Shown in pieces: positions 45,127-54,452 of a stretch of 64,000 bases of DNA (its first letter is position 1; each line of letters starts with the position of its first letter). Source of the stretch: Desulfovibrio fairfieldensis. GTDB lineage: Bacteria > Desulfobacterota > Desulfovibrionia > Desulfovibrionales > Desulfovibrionaceae. The position numbers were made by a program, and so were the translations under genes. Below the pieces are notes generated by a model. It was not told where the DNA came from and searched no databases. It saw only the letters and a program-made list of their open reading frames with translations. The stretch covers positions 1,888,501-1,952,500 of the forward strand of contig NZ_CP014229.1 in NCBI RefSeq assembly GCF_001553605.1, read 5' to 3'.

Positions 45127-45599
45127 TGAATATGATGGAAGTGCTCGGCGGATTATTGATCAGTCTGATAGTTATAACCGTCGCGGCTGGGTATCTGAAC
45201 TCCGGTTTCTCGAAAAGCAAGGTCGCGTCCCTGGAACAGGATCTTGTGACCATGCGCATGCAGGTTCAGCAACTCTTTTCCGCTTCCTCGGACTACAGCG
45301 GCCTGGACAACGAGACGGCCATCAAGGCGGGCGTCGTCCCCAAAAGCCTGATCAAGGGCAATAACCTGAAGACCCCCTGGGGCGGTGAAATCAATCTGTC
45401 TACCAACGATGCCAACGGCAGTTTCACGATTGAGCTGTCCGGCATTCCCCAGGATGAATGCACCCAACTGACCAGGTTCCAGACTGATGCCTGGCTCTCG
45501 GTAGGTGTGAACGGCAATACCCTGGACAGCGACAACACCATTGCGGACATCGTGAACTCCTGCACGACGACCAACACGATTGCTTACGAGGCCCGGTAG
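45126..45599 (+). CDS. pilS: PilS major pilin (apparently leaderless)
   Basis: A 157-residue type IVb-like pilin with one N-terminal hydrophobic helix followed by a polar head; two Cys near the C-terminus (DECTQL, NSCTTT) could form the usual disulfide loop. The protein begins MNMMEVLGGLLIS, so Glu is residue 5 counting the initiator Met as +1, exactly where mature pilins carry it. No leader precedes it, and no in-frame start codon is available upstream. ATG 45126 overlaps the pilR stop. Confidence 0.8.
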   Translation: MNMMEVLGGLLISLIVITVAAGYLNSGFSKSKVASLEQDLVTMRMQVQQLFSASSDYSGLDNETAIKAGVVPKSLIKGNNLKTPWGGEINLSTNDANGSFTIELSGIPQDECTQLTRFQTDAWLSVGVNGNTLDSDNTIADIVNSCTTTNTIAYEAR

Positions 45600-45601
45600 C
45601 C

Positions 45602-46561
45602 ATGTCCCTGGCGGATCTGCAATTCAGCGATTTGCTGCTTTTCCCTGATGGTTCCGCGCGTCTGAAGGGCTGCCCCGGCGTCGGGCCGCAGCTCGTGCCC
45701 GTGCCGGAGGCCTGCGCGCCGGAAGTGGCGGGTCTGCCGGATCTGCTCGGCAAATATGAGCAGATGGCCATGCGCTACCGGCATGGGGACATCACCTATC
45801 GTGTGGCCAGGATCGACGACGTGGACGGCAAACGGATCTGGTTTCTGCGCCGTCTCGCGGAAACCGTGCCGCCATTCGAATCCCTGGGGCTGTTGCCGGT
45901 GCTTTGCTCCTGGCTCATGGGCGCGGAACAGCGTCAGGGACTGGTGCTGTTCTCCGGCGCGCAGGCCTCCGGCAAGACGACCACGGCCAGCGCCTTCGTG
46001 GCCAGACGCCTGGAAGTCTACGGCGGGCATTCCGTCACTTTCGAAAATCCGGCTGAGCTGCCCCTGGCCGGAAGCTGGGGCGAGTACGGCTACTGCTTCC
46101 AGACGGAAATCGCCGGTGAGGCGGAACTGGCCCAGGAAATCGAACGCGCCCACCGCTATGCCTCGCCGGACATCATCTTCATCGGCGAGATCCGGACGCG
46201 CCATGCGGCGCTGGAGGCGCTGCGCGTCTCCCTGGGCTCCAGCCGCCAGCTTGTGGTGGCCACCATCCACGGCCAGGACGTGATCACGGCCCTGGAGCGC
46301 CTTGTCACCTGGGCGCGGGAGCTGGACGGGAATGCCGGCCAGAATCTGGCGGACGCCCTGCTGGCGGTTGTCCATCTTTCCCTGGAAAGCGGCGCGGACG
46401 GTCAACGCTGTCTGACCTCCCCGCAATTTCTCCTGCTGCCCTTCAAGGAGTCGTCGCGCGGCATCCGGGTCAAGCTGCGGGACGGTAAGCTCAACACGCT
46501 GACGGACGACATGCGCGAGCTCAAGGCGCGGATCGCGAACAAGGGGGAACAGGCCATATGA
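45602..46561 (+). CDS. PilT-like ATPase within the pil operon
   Basis: A 319-residue secretion-superfamily ATPase with Walker A GAQASGKTT near 119-127, Walker B region IIFIGEIRTRHAALEAL and a His box LVVATIHGQDV. It lacks the zinc Cys of assembly ATPases and has the size of PilT retraction motors. The R64 thin-pilus operon has no such ATPase; its PilT is a lytic transglycosylase. This gene could therefore give the pilus retraction. It lies 2 bases after pilS and overlaps pilM. Confidence 0.8.
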   Translation: MSLADLQFSDLLLFPDGSARLKGCPGVGPQLVPVPEACAPEVAGLPDLLGKYEQMAMRYRHGDITYRVARIDDVDGKRIWFLRRLAETVPPFESLGLLPVLCSWLMGAEQRQGLVLFSGAQASGKTTTASAFVARRLEVYGGHSVTFENPAELPLAGSWGEYGYCFQTEIAGEAELAQEIERAHRYASPDIIFIGEIRTRHAALEALRVSLGSSRQLVVATIHGQDVITALERLVTWARELDGNAGQNLADALLAVVHLSLESGADGQRCLTSPQFLLLPFKESSRGIRVKLRDGKLNTLTDDMRELKARIANKGEQAI

Positions 46562-46980
46562 AGATTATGGCGGTGCTTGCGCTTCTGCTTGGCGTTATGG
46601 CCATTCTTTCGCCGTCCGTGAGCTACAGGGATGACTATGCGCCTGCGGCCCGGAGCGTGGCCCTGAATTACGCCGTTTATCGTAACGCGGCCTTTCTCTA
46701 CGCCCTGAAGCACAAGCCCAACGGAACTATTTCTCAGGCCGTTCTGGAGCTTCCGCCGGAATGGCATGCCCTGCGGGCCTGGTCCGCACGGGTGGAAGGC
46801 GGGCGCTGCTATGTGTACGGCCCGGCTTCAGCGGAAGAGATCGCGGCCACCTGGGAACTTTTTCAGGGCAGTTTTGCCGTGGGCCGGGCCGAAAACGGGC
46901 GTCTGACGCCGGACGGACTCACGCCCCTGCCGGCCTTTATCCCGGCCGACAGTCTGGCCAGCGTTGTGGAGGTGGACTGA
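46558..46980 (+). CDS. pilM: PilM-like pilus protein
   Basis: A 140-residue protein with an N-terminal hydrophobic helix (signal anchor, residues 3-20) and a periplasmic part (VALNYAVYRNAAFLYAL ... LELPPEWHALRAWSARVEGG) matching the small PilM proteins of IncI thin pili. In R64 pilM lies near the start of the operon; here it lies just before pilV. Confidence 0.65.
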   Translation: MKIMAVLALLLGVMAILSPSVSYRDDYAPAARSVALNYAVYRNAAFLYALKHKPNGTISQAVLELPPEWHALRAWSARVEGGRCYVYGPASAEEIAATWELFQGSFAVGRAENGRLTPDGLTPLPAFIPADSLASVVEVD

Positions 46981-48119
46981 TGAAAGTCATGGAAGCCATC
47001 GGCGTACTGCTGATTCTGGCCATGCTCCTGCCCAAGCTGGCGGACATGATGTTCGCGGGCCTTATGGACACGCAAAAACGTCAGGCGGCGGATCATCTGG
47101 CGTTGGTCAGCCGGGCCTCGGCCAACTATGTACGCAAGCACCAGACAACGCTGAATTCGCAGGCTTCGGCCACGTCCGGGCCAACGGTTTCCGTGGCGGA
47201 TCTGGTCAGCGACGGCCTGCTGCCGGACGGCTTCAATGACCGAAATATCTGGGGCCAATCATACGGCATTTACATCCGCAAGGACGCCGTCAGCGGCCAT
47301 TTGCGCGCCGTGGTGCTGACCACGGGCGGACGGGGCAATGAGACGGACAGATTTCTCAATGTGGTGGTGCCCGGAGCCGCCGCGCTGGTGGGCGGATCCG
47401 GCGGCTTCGTGCCTACCGGCGACGTTCCCGGTCAGGCCGCCGGCACCTTGCAGGGTGCCGGCGGGGGCTGGTCCCTGTCCCTGGCCGGTATGGGCGTTCC
47501 TTCCCCCGGTGCCGGGCATCTCGGAGCACTGACCAGCTTTGATTCCAGCGCTCTTGGCCAGGATTTTCTCTATCGCGTGGCCGTGCCCGGCCATGAAGAG
47601 CTGAACGCCATGCAGACGGAGCTGGACATGACGGACCATGCCATCCGCAATGTCTCGGAACTCCAGTTCCAGGAACGGGAGATTACTGACGAGGCCTGCG
47701 CCGCGCCGGAAGATCAGGGGCGTGTCTTCCTGGATCGCGTCCAAGGCCTCTATCTCTGTCGGAACAACTCCCTGGAAATCATCGGGGACACCGGCAACTC
47801 CGCGCCGCTGAAAAACGTCACTGTGGCCAAAAACGGGGACCGGATCACAAAGCCGGTCTGCGCCCCCAACACGGGCACGGCTCCGGCCGTTTTTACCTCG
47901 CCCTCCATCGCTGAAGCCGGGCCTGAAGCGCCGCCTCTTACATCCTTCCAGACCTGGGCCACGTCCCTTTCGGACACGGAATGGCAGGTCCATATGCGCG
48001 TCCAGACCGGGAACAAGAGGCTGGATGGTTCCGATGACCAAGGCTGGGTCTATCCGGCTGACGACTATGGCCGGATCATGGTGCTGGCTATGTGTATTAA
48101 GCAGACGGAAACGCCGTAG
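46980..48119 (+). CDS. pilV: PilV minor/tip pilin without attached shufflon
   Basis: A 379-residue protein that begins MKVMEAIGVLLIL, with Glu at position 5 like PilS and no leader peptide. Residues ~60-130 match the constant N-terminal region of shufflon PilV (SNYVRKHQT-like helix, VADLVSDGLLPDGF, NIWGQSYGIYIRKD). The C-terminal ~150 residues are globular with several Cys (DEACAAPED, LYLCRNN, KPVCAPN). In IncI plasmids the shufflon lies at this gene's 3' end; here the gene simply stops and no cassette follows. ATG 46980 overlaps the pilM stop. Confidence 0.8.
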   Translation: MKVMEAIGVLLILAMLLPKLADMMFAGLMDTQKRQAADHLALVSRASANYVRKHQTTLNSQASATSGPTVSVADLVSDGLLPDGFNDRNIWGQSYGIYIRKDAVSGHLRAVVLTTGGRGNETDRFLNVVVPGAAALVGGSGGFVPTGDVPGQAAGTLQGAGGGWSLSLAGMGVPSPGAGHLGALTSFDSSALGQDFLYRVAVPGHEELNAMQTELDMTDHAIRNVSELQFQEREITDEACAAPEDQGRVFLDRVQGLYLCRNNSLEIIGDTGNSAPLKNVTVAKNGDRITKPVCAPNTGTAPAVFTSPSIAEAGPEAPPLTSFQTWATSLSDTEWQVHMRVQTGNKRLDGSDDQGWVYPADDYGRIMVLAMCIKQTETP

Positions 48120-48129
48120 GAGATTTCAT

Positions 48130-48345
48130 ATGTCTTTTATTTTTCTTGGTACAATTCCATATTTGATTCTTCTTCACATTGTCTTAACGAAGTGTGCAAT
48201 ATTTAAAAAGTCAGACATAATAAAAATGATATACATTGAATGCGGAATTCTTGACAGAATATTTTTCATGCTTGTTATGTTGAATTTGTATTTTATGATC
48301 GCAACATTTTTTCCTATTTATTTAAAATACTGCATAAATGAATGA
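48130..48345 (+). CDS. small membrane protein
   Basis: A 71-residue protein with two hydrophobic helices (residues 1-25 and 45-65). It starts 11 bases after pilV (GGAGATTTCAT before ATG). It is strongly AT-rich compared with the pil genes, so it is probably a later insertion. Function is unknown. Confidence 0.45.
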   Translation: MSFIFLGTIPYLILLHIVLTKCAIFKKSDIIKMIYIECGILDRIFFMLVMLNLYFMIATFFPIYLKYCINE

Positions 48346-48413
48346 AGTGCAATTCCAAAAAATGATATAGACGCTATAACTCCCAAATATGAGAACGTGT
48401 AAGAAATTCTCCT

Positions 48414-48743
48414 TTATGTTTTAAATTTATCGAAATTATATTCGAGTAGATTTGACATGGATATATTAAGAAATAGAAAAGATATTAAATAAAGAATTAG
48501 TGATATCTCTATCCCTGCTGATAACATAATAATACAAAATTTTTTATCTGGCCTGAATTGAAATAGTGCAGCAAGGCATCCAGTATTAAGTAAAAATGAA
48601 AGAGTAATAAATGCTTTGAGATGATCAAACATATTTTTTTCAGCCTCAAGAAATACTTTCAAATTTCTTTGGCTGCTCACGGACATAAGGCTTTTTATCG
48701 CAGCATCATCAAGAGATTTTTTCTTTGGAGTAAAGAACCACAT
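48414..48743 (-). CDS. membrane protein on the opposite strand of the transfer region
   Basis: A 109-residue protein with a cytoplasmic N-terminus and two or three hydrophobic helices (AFITLSFLLNTGCLAALF and ISLILYLISFLFLN). It is the only minus-strand gene between 34 and 57 kb and is AT-rich like its neighbour 48130-48345, so both look like independently acquired cargo, for instance entry exclusion or immunity functions. That is inference. Confidence 0.5.
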   Translation of the reverse strand: MWFFTPKKKSLDDAAIKSLMSVSSQRNLKVFLEAEKNMFDHLKAFITLSFLLNTGCLAALFQFRPDKKFCIIMLSAGIEISLILYLISFLFLNISMSNLLEYNFDKFKT

Positions 48744-48769
48744 AGCTGTTCCTCCAAACAGGTAATGTT

Positions 48770-49330
48770 ATGAAGCAACACTATCCCGCATATGCACGAC
48801 TCTGCAAGGGCTTGGGCGTCATGCTTTTTCTCATGGCGTTGCTGTTTGTCACCCCGGCCCATGCCGGCGCGCTACAGGACCGCCAGCAGGAACTGGAACC
48901 TTTGTTTGACGCGCCCTGCGCCCGCTACCAGGTGCCCAAGGTGCTGGCCCTGGCCATCGCCCGCCAGGAAAGCGGCTGCCACCCCTGGATCCTCAATATC
49001 TCAGGCCGCGACGTGCGGCCCCGCTCCAAAGAAGAAGCCCTGCGCTATGCGCAGTGGGCCATGCGCGCCGGGCGCTCCTTCGACGTAGGCGTTATGCAGG
49101 TGAATTCGTATTGGGTCAGAAAATACGGCTGGCCGCTGGAACAGGTGCTGGAGCCGGTCAACAACGTCAAGATCGGCGTCTGGATCCTGGCCCAGGAAAT
49201 CCAGCGCCACGGCCTCAACTGGAAAGCCGTGGCCTACTACCACACGCCCCTTCATAAGAATCCGGAACGGGGCAGGCATTACGCGCAACTGATTCTTGGG
49301 CATGTGAAGAAGATTTTGGGGGAGAAATAG
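48770..49330 (+). CDS. pilT: lytic transglycosylase (PilT of IncI thin pilus)
   Basis: A signal peptide (residues ~13-33) followed by an SLT/lysozyme-like domain: catalytic Glu in AIARQESGCHP and later FDVGVMQVNSYW and VAYYHTP. It would open peptidoglycan locally for pilus or channel assembly. It has 186 residues. A second, related enzyme is encoded at 50059-50616. Confidence 0.85.
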   Translation: MKQHYPAYARLCKGLGVMLFLMALLFVTPAHAGALQDRQQELEPLFDAPCARYQVPKVLALAIARQESGCHPWILNISGRDVRPRSKEEALRYAQWAMRAGRSFDVGVMQVNSYWVRKYGWPLEQVLEPVNNVKIGVWILAQEIQRHGLNWKAVAYYHTPLHKNPERGRHYAQLILGHVKKILGEK

Positions 49331-49331
49331 A

Positions 49332-50084
49332 ATGAAGAAAGAAAATATTTTTCGCATTCATGCTTGGGGCGATACAAGCGGCACAGAAATTTTTCTTCGC
49401 AGGGCGGAGGGAAACATAAATCCCATTCGTGCCGCCATATTTTGCGAATTCAAGGTTGAAGAATGGTTTCAGCCTGAGAGTACGCTGCTCACTGCGGGCG
49501 TCGCAACTCTGCTTGTCAGGTTCTATGGATTCATTTTTTCAGAACATCTGCACGATGCAAAAATCATAGATATTGATTGGTATTCATGGCGTGACCGGTT
49601 TTGCCCCCCTGAGAGATACGGGGCACTGATGCATGATACGAGGCTCCATCGTGATGAAGAAAAAATGAGGGCCGTTGCACGGGTTTTGTTGGACTGCTTC
49701 GGCAGAAATGAAATTGCCCGCATTGAGAATTCCAGGCTTTGGGAACCCGCCATCCTGGTACGCAGGATTTCCGGTAATGTTGACCCCGTTCGCGCGGCAG
49801 CGTTCTGCCAGTTAAAAGCTGAAGAATGGTTCGGAAAAGACGCTATTGTGTCGAATCATGGGATGGCGTCAATGCTCGCAGACTTTTATGGTTTTCGAAT
49901 ATTTCCATTCGATAATGCCCTCTCCTCAGTGTCAATATCAGAATGGAGTTCGTGGAGAGTCTTATGGCCGGTCATTGATATGTTCCGTGTCCGAACCTCC
50001 ATCATCCGCACGGAAGAATTAACGCAGGATATGTCCCTTAATCGCATCGGACTGAAAGATGCCCTACGTTATCGCCTGGCATAA
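49332..50084 (+). CDS. hypothetical protein with internal duplication
   Basis: A 250-residue protein built from two related halves: RRAEGNINPIRAAIFCEFKV (~23-42) and RRISGNVDPVRAAAFCQLKA (~147-166), each followed by EEWF and by a (V/A)xLxxFYGF segment. There is no signal peptide or metal motif. It lies between the two lytic transglycosylases, starting 1 base after the first and overlapping the second, which fits a gene duplication followed by divergence. No function is known. Confidence 0.6.
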   Translation: MKKENIFRIHAWGDTSGTEIFLRRAEGNINPIRAAIFCEFKVEEWFQPESTLLTAGVATLLVRFYGFIFSEHLHDAKIIDIDWYSWRDRFCPPERYGALMHDTRLHRDEEKMRAVARVLLDCFGRNEIARIENSRLWEPAILVRRISGNVDPVRAAAFCQLKAEEWFGKDAIVSNHGMASMLADFYGFRIFPFDNALSSVSISEWSSWRVLWPVIDMFRVRTSIIRTEELTQDMSLNRIGLKDALRYRLA

Positions 50085-50616
50085 CAAGAACACGGTGGTG
50101 AGGCATTCGCTACTGATCCTCTGCTTGATCATCGGGATCCAAGATTGCCTTGCAGCCAGCCCGCAACTTCTTGAGCGGGAGCGGGATCTCACACATCTTT
50201 TTGACTATCCCTGTCGCAAGTTCGGCATCCCCAAACCATTGGCCATGGCCATCGCGAGACAAGAAAGCGGCATGAATCCCTTGATTTTGAATATCGCCGG
50301 TAAGGATGTCAGGCCCACGACAGTCCAGGAAGCGCTGCAATTGGCTGCGCGCGCCGAAGCCCGCAAGCTCAGCTATGATGTCGGCGTGATGCAGATAAAC
50401 TCTTACTGGATTAGAAAATACAAAATTCCCATCCACATCCTGCTAAGCCCCAAGGACAATATTTACATGGGGTGCTGGATCCTCCGTCAGGAGATTCAAC
50501 GTCATGGAATGACATGGAAGGCAGTGGGCCGCTATCATTCTCCGACGGATTGGCGTGCCGCGAATTATGCTCGCCTTATCAAATGTCATTTACTCGATAT
50601 TTTGAAGGTACGGTAA
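50059..50616 (+). CDS. second lytic transglycosylase
   Basis: It resembles the enzyme at 48770-49330: IARQESGMNPLILN contains the catalytic Glu, followed by YDVGVMQINSYWIRKY and VGRYHSP. The signal peptide (HSLLILCLIIGIQDCLAAS) follows a short N-terminal extension; GTG 50095 or 50098 would give a more typical export signal and remove the 26-base overlap with the previous gene. It lies 3 bases before dotM and may serve the secretion channel while the first serves the pilus. Confidence 0.8.
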   Translation: MPYVIAWHNKNTVVRHSLLILCLIIGIQDCLAASPQLLERERDLTHLFDYPCRKFGIPKPLAMAIARQESGMNPLILNIAGKDVRPTTVQEALQLAARAEARKLSYDVGVMQINSYWIRKYKIPIHILLSPKDNIYMGCWILRQEIQRHGMTWKAVGRYHSPTDWRAANYARLIKCHLLDILKVR

Positions 50617-50619
50617 ACA

Positions 50620-51999
50620 ATGGCTTTTAATCAAGGTTCACAAGATGACAACAGCTTGCAAATCATCATTGCTGTTGTCATCATTTTGGTGACTGCATTC
50701 ATTTTATTTAATATATATCATGAAAATATTTATATGTTTTTTATGCATATTGCATATTCTGAACTCTATCCATGGAGTTATGTTTTTGATAGAGCCGCTC
50801 TGGTAAGACAGCGGATAGGAATTGTTTCTCCAGCAGAATTAACATTTGGCGACATAATATCACTGCTTAATTTTAGCGGCCGTTTTTATGCAATGTGTCT
50901 GCTGCCCTTTGTAATTATAATTATGTTCAAGGATTGGCGATCCAGCGTTGCCGATATCTTTGTTCGCAAACTTGGGCGGGATTCTCTTCTCAAAAACAAT
51001 GTAAAAACTATGGCTTGTCTTGCACCAATCGTAAACTGGCGCGGAAGTCTCTTGGACGAACCCTATGACAGCGGCCCCTGGAAGACCCCTCAACAGCCTA
51101 TTCAATTTGCTGTGGCGCATGGGTTGCTTGTGGATCAAGACGGAAACCCCATCCCAGCCGATCTGATTCTCAATGAAGATAATTTGGCGGATCCACAATC
51201 TCCGGTTCTCTCTGGGAAACCTAAAGCTCACTTCAATCGCGAAAAGGCCCACGAGGTCTTTTGCCGCCAGTTCGGCCCCCTCTTTCAGGGATTCCGTGAT
51301 ATGCCGGCCTATCTGCAGAAGTTGGCACTCGCTTTCTTGCTGTTTGGATTGGATCAAAAAGATAAGGCTCAACAGCTTCTGGATGAGATGAACAGGTCGC
51401 TGGTTTGGCCTGGTATGGTTGAGAGAAAAAAATTTCACCTGGGGTGGCCTCCGTTTAAAAATTGCAAAGTTAATGTGGGGTATTCTATGAATCTTTCTCT
51501 GGGTTTGTCTCAAAAGAAAATAGACCAACTTTTGGAGACAAAAAGTGTCCAGAGAGCGATTTTACCCCACAATAAATATACCTACCTTGTCATACTTGCA
51601 TTATACCGGTTTGCCAGAAGCAAAGGAGTATTGCCTACTTCACAATTTTTATGGCTTCGTCCAGTGAACAGAACGCTCCACTATTTATTAAACAACTTTG
51701 GACGCCGCACGGTTTGGATTGAGTGCGCCGGGCCTTGGACACACTTCCTCGCGGAAGATCAATTGCAGAAAGCCGAGCCCGGATTCCGTGGTGATTCATT
51801 GGATACGGATGCCAAGCAGGTGCTCGAAGCAGTGAATGCCGCAGAGGTCGCCGCATATGAGGAAGGATGGATCATTTCCCTGGCAGACGTGAGTAAAGCC
51901 GCCCAGCAGGGACGCCTCGGCCTCTCTGATGAAGACGATATCTCTCTTGAGAAAATAAAGACGAAAGAACTGTTTAATAATATCGGAGCTCGAAGCTAA
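50620..51999 (+). CDS. dotM: DotM/IcmP coupling-complex protein
   Basis: A 459-residue inner-membrane protein with a helix at ~13-33, another at ~90-108, and a cytoplasmic domain containing the family blocks NWRGSLLDEPYDSGPW, FQGFRDMPAYLQKLALAF and RTVWIECAGPWTHFLAE. TrbA is the IncI equivalent. DotM forms the type IV coupling complex with DotL and IcmJ/DotN. The stop overlaps the dotL start. Confidence 0.9.
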   Translation: MAFNQGSQDDNSLQIIIAVVIILVTAFILFNIYHENIYMFFMHIAYSELYPWSYVFDRAALVRQRIGIVSPAELTFGDIISLLNFSGRFYAMCLLPFVIIIMFKDWRSSVADIFVRKLGRDSLLKNNVKTMACLAPIVNWRGSLLDEPYDSGPWKTPQQPIQFAVAHGLLVDQDGNPIPADLILNEDNLADPQSPVLSGKPKAHFNREKAHEVFCRQFGPLFQGFRDMPAYLQKLALAFLLFGLDQKDKAQQLLDEMNRSLVWPGMVERKKFHLGWPPFKNCKVNVGYSMNLSLGLSQKKIDQLLETKSVQRAILPHNKYTYLVILALYRFARSKGVLPTSQFLWLRPVNRTLHYLLNNFGRRTVWIECAGPWTHFLAEDQLQKAEPGFRGDSLDTDAKQVLEAVNAAEVAAYEEGWIISLADVSKAAQQGRLGLSDEDDISLEKIKTKELFNNIGARS

Positions 52000-54452
52000 T
52001 GGCACCCAGGCCGGAAAAACAATTTTACGGCGTGGATGTATCTGAAGAGCATAAACGCCAAGAACTTGTACGAGATATACGCTCTCCGATCAGAAAGATC
52101 AGGGACGTTCTGATAACCCGCCAAGGATTTCTCCTTGTGGGAATCCTGGTTGCATTGTCTCTTCTCATTTTGCCGGCATTTTGGCCTCTCCAGTTTGGCG
52201 TTTATATTATCCTCTATTTCTTGCGCAGATCAGAGACATCCGCGGCACATTTACCCATGCGCGTACCTGACATCCACTGTGGCAAAGACTATGGAGAGCT
52301 CCCTGCATCAGGCAAATATGGCCGCGCTACAGGAAAATTCTATATAGGGAACGTCTATGACGGGACTCCCAGCGTAGGCCAGGAGCTTTGGGCCAGTCCA
52401 AGCGACCTGCTTACCCATATGATGATTCTCGGTACAACTGGATCAGGTAAAACCGAAACGCTGGTTTCTCTTGCCTTCAATTATCTCGCGCTGGGATCAG
52501 GATTCATTTACGTAGACCCGAAAGCTGCCCCCAAGCTAGTGGCCCAGCTTTACACCATGTGCCGGATCCTCGGGAGAGATGACGACTTTCTTGTCATCAA
52601 CTTCGCGGCGGACAAAGCCGCCCAGGAAACTCTTCGGACCAAAGGGTATATGAGGAATCCAGTGCGGGAAACCAATACCCAGAACCCATTTGGCATCGGC
52701 ACGGCCAACCAGCTTTGCCAGTTATTGTTTGCCATGATGCCCGGGGGTGACGAGGGCGGTGCCAACGAAATTTTCAGTAAAAATGCTCAAGCGGTGATTT
52801 CTGGTCTGCTGTTTGTTCTCGTGGAAATGCGAGACAAAGGCATCCGCCCTCTTTCAATCGAGCTGCTCAGGCATTACCTGATGGATTTTAACGCAGTTGA
52901 CGAACTTGCTCGCAGCTCGGAATATTCCAAGATTGCCATTACTGCCCTGCAGAGCGGTCTGGCCAACGTGGGGTGGAACAAGTCTCTCAAGACACAGTCA
53001 GATACTTTCAATGATCAATTCCAGTATGCCAAGGCTTACTTTGGACAATTCTTGTCTCTCTTGGCGGACAACTATGGTCGCCAATACAATGTCAGTCATG
53101 GCGAAGTGGATCCCGTTGACGTAATTCTCGGCAGACGCGTGTTCCTCATCAATATTCCTTCCATGGACAAGGACACGAAAGAACTAAAGTCCTTGGGCCA
53201 GCTATCATTGGCCACAGTAAAAAACGCTTGTGCGGTAGGTCTCGGGGATACGATCCAGGGCAGCCTCAAAAAAGTGCTGGGCTCGCTCCCCACCGCCTGC
53301 AGCATTCCTTTCGGCATCACTGTTGACGAATTCGGCGCCATCGCCATGCCGGGTTTTGAGATTGTCCTGACCCAGGGGCGCGGCCTTGGCATTGCGGCCA
53401 CCATAGCCAACCAGGATTGGGCAGGCATGATGCGGGCATCCAAAGAGGTCGCCGGCCAGATGATTTCAAATACTAAACTGAAATTCATCATGACCTGCGT
53501 CGATCCTCTTGAAACGCGCGATCTGGCGGAGAAGCTCTTTGGAAAGGCCGTGGTCATGCAAACAGGTGGCTTTTCCATCGAAAAAGGAAGTTCGACGGAT
53601 CATTACAGGGATAGCCTGAATGCATCGGCGCAGCAGGTTGACAGGGTCGATTTCACAGATCTGCAGCAACAAGTGGAGGGTGAATTCCATCTTTCCTTCA
53701 AGGGACGGATGATCCGCGGAAAGATGTTTTATGCGGATCCTCCGCTGAAAGACACGCAGCAGGTCAGACTGGCCTACCAACTCAAGGTAAATACGCCGGA
53801 TGTGACCATGCTGCGCGCTACTCTTGGCGATATTCGAACTCTCAAAGACGCCTTGAGGGGTATACTGGAAAAAGATATTCATCTTATGGTCCCTGAGCCC
53901 AATGAGGACATCCGCCAGTTGATGGCCACGTTCTCCAAATTTGCGGATGACGTGAGCACTCCCCGCTCACAGGTGGGCATAGAGGCATTGATGAACTTCA
54001 GCCTTGAAGATCAGAATGAAGAGCCCCCTTCTGATGACCTGGAGCCGGCAGTTGAAATAATGTCAACCGAAGACGAACCGGACCTCTCAAACTTCGCCAT
54101 GGTCGATGAGGAATTGCGGAACAGCCTGAAACCGGATGGAACTTCTCCTTTGATGCATGCAGATCTGGCTGAAGAGTTCGATGGCATGCCGGTAGCGGAT
54201 CTGAGAGAAGATTTTGTTGAGATCGGCCTCGCGTCAGGCTTAACCGCTGATGAAGCCGAAAGAACTGCCGCGGAAAGCGAACAGGAAATCAATGCCGCCC
54301 TGACAGTCGCGTATGCACCTCCTCTGCCGGTCCCTGAAAGCGAGGACATTGACGGAGACCTGGCCGCATTGGTGGAAAGCATGGAGATGCTCCCAAGTTT
54401 TGCAGCATCGGAGGATGTTGCCGGCGCCGATTCATCCGGGAGGGAATCGTGA
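51999..54452 (+). CDS. dotL: DotL/IcmO type IV coupling ATPase
   Basis: The T4SS coupling protein (TrbC in IncI), which delivers the relaxase-DNA complex to the channel. Two N-terminal membrane helices lie within ~45-75, Walker A GTTGSGKTE is near 144-152, and the VirD4-like core includes GITVDEFGAIAMPGFE. The acidic C-terminal tail (from ~660) is the part that in Dot/Icm systems binds adaptor proteins. It has 817 residues. Confidence 0.92.
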   Translation: MAPRPEKQFYGVDVSEEHKRQELVRDIRSPIRKIRDVLITRQGFLLVGILVALSLLILPAFWPLQFGVYIILYFLRRSETSAAHLPMRVPDIHCGKDYGELPASGKYGRATGKFYIGNVYDGTPSVGQELWASPSDLLTHMMILGTTGSGKTETLVSLAFNYLALGSGFIYVDPKAAPKLVAQLYTMCRILGRDDDFLVINFAADKAAQETLRTKGYMRNPVRETNTQNPFGIGTANQLCQLLFAMMPGGDEGGANEIFSKNAQAVISGLLFVLVEMRDKGIRPLSIELLRHYLMDFNAVDELARSSEYSKIAITALQSGLANVGWNKSLKTQSDTFNDQFQYAKAYFGQFLSLLADNYGRQYNVSHGEVDPVDVILGRRVFLINIPSMDKDTKELKSLGQLSLATVKNACAVGLGDTIQGSLKKVLGSLPTACSIPFGITVDEFGAIAMPGFEIVLTQGRGLGIAATIANQDWAGMMRASKEVAGQMISNTKLKFIMTCVDPLETRDLAEKLFGKAVVMQTGGFSIEKGSSTDHYRDSLNASAQQVDRVDFTDLQQQVEGEFHLSFKGRMIRGKMFYADPPLKDTQQVRLAYQLKVNTPDVTMLRATLGDIRTLKDALRGILEKDIHLMVPEPNEDIRQLMATFSKFADDVSTPRSQVGIEALMNFSLEDQNEEPPSDDLEPAVEIMSTEDEPDLSNFAMVDEELRNSLKPDGTSPLMHADLAEEFDGMPVADLREDFVEIGLASGLTADEAERTAAESEQEINAALTVAYAPPLPVPESEDIDGDLAALVESMEMLPSFAASEDVAGADSSGRES

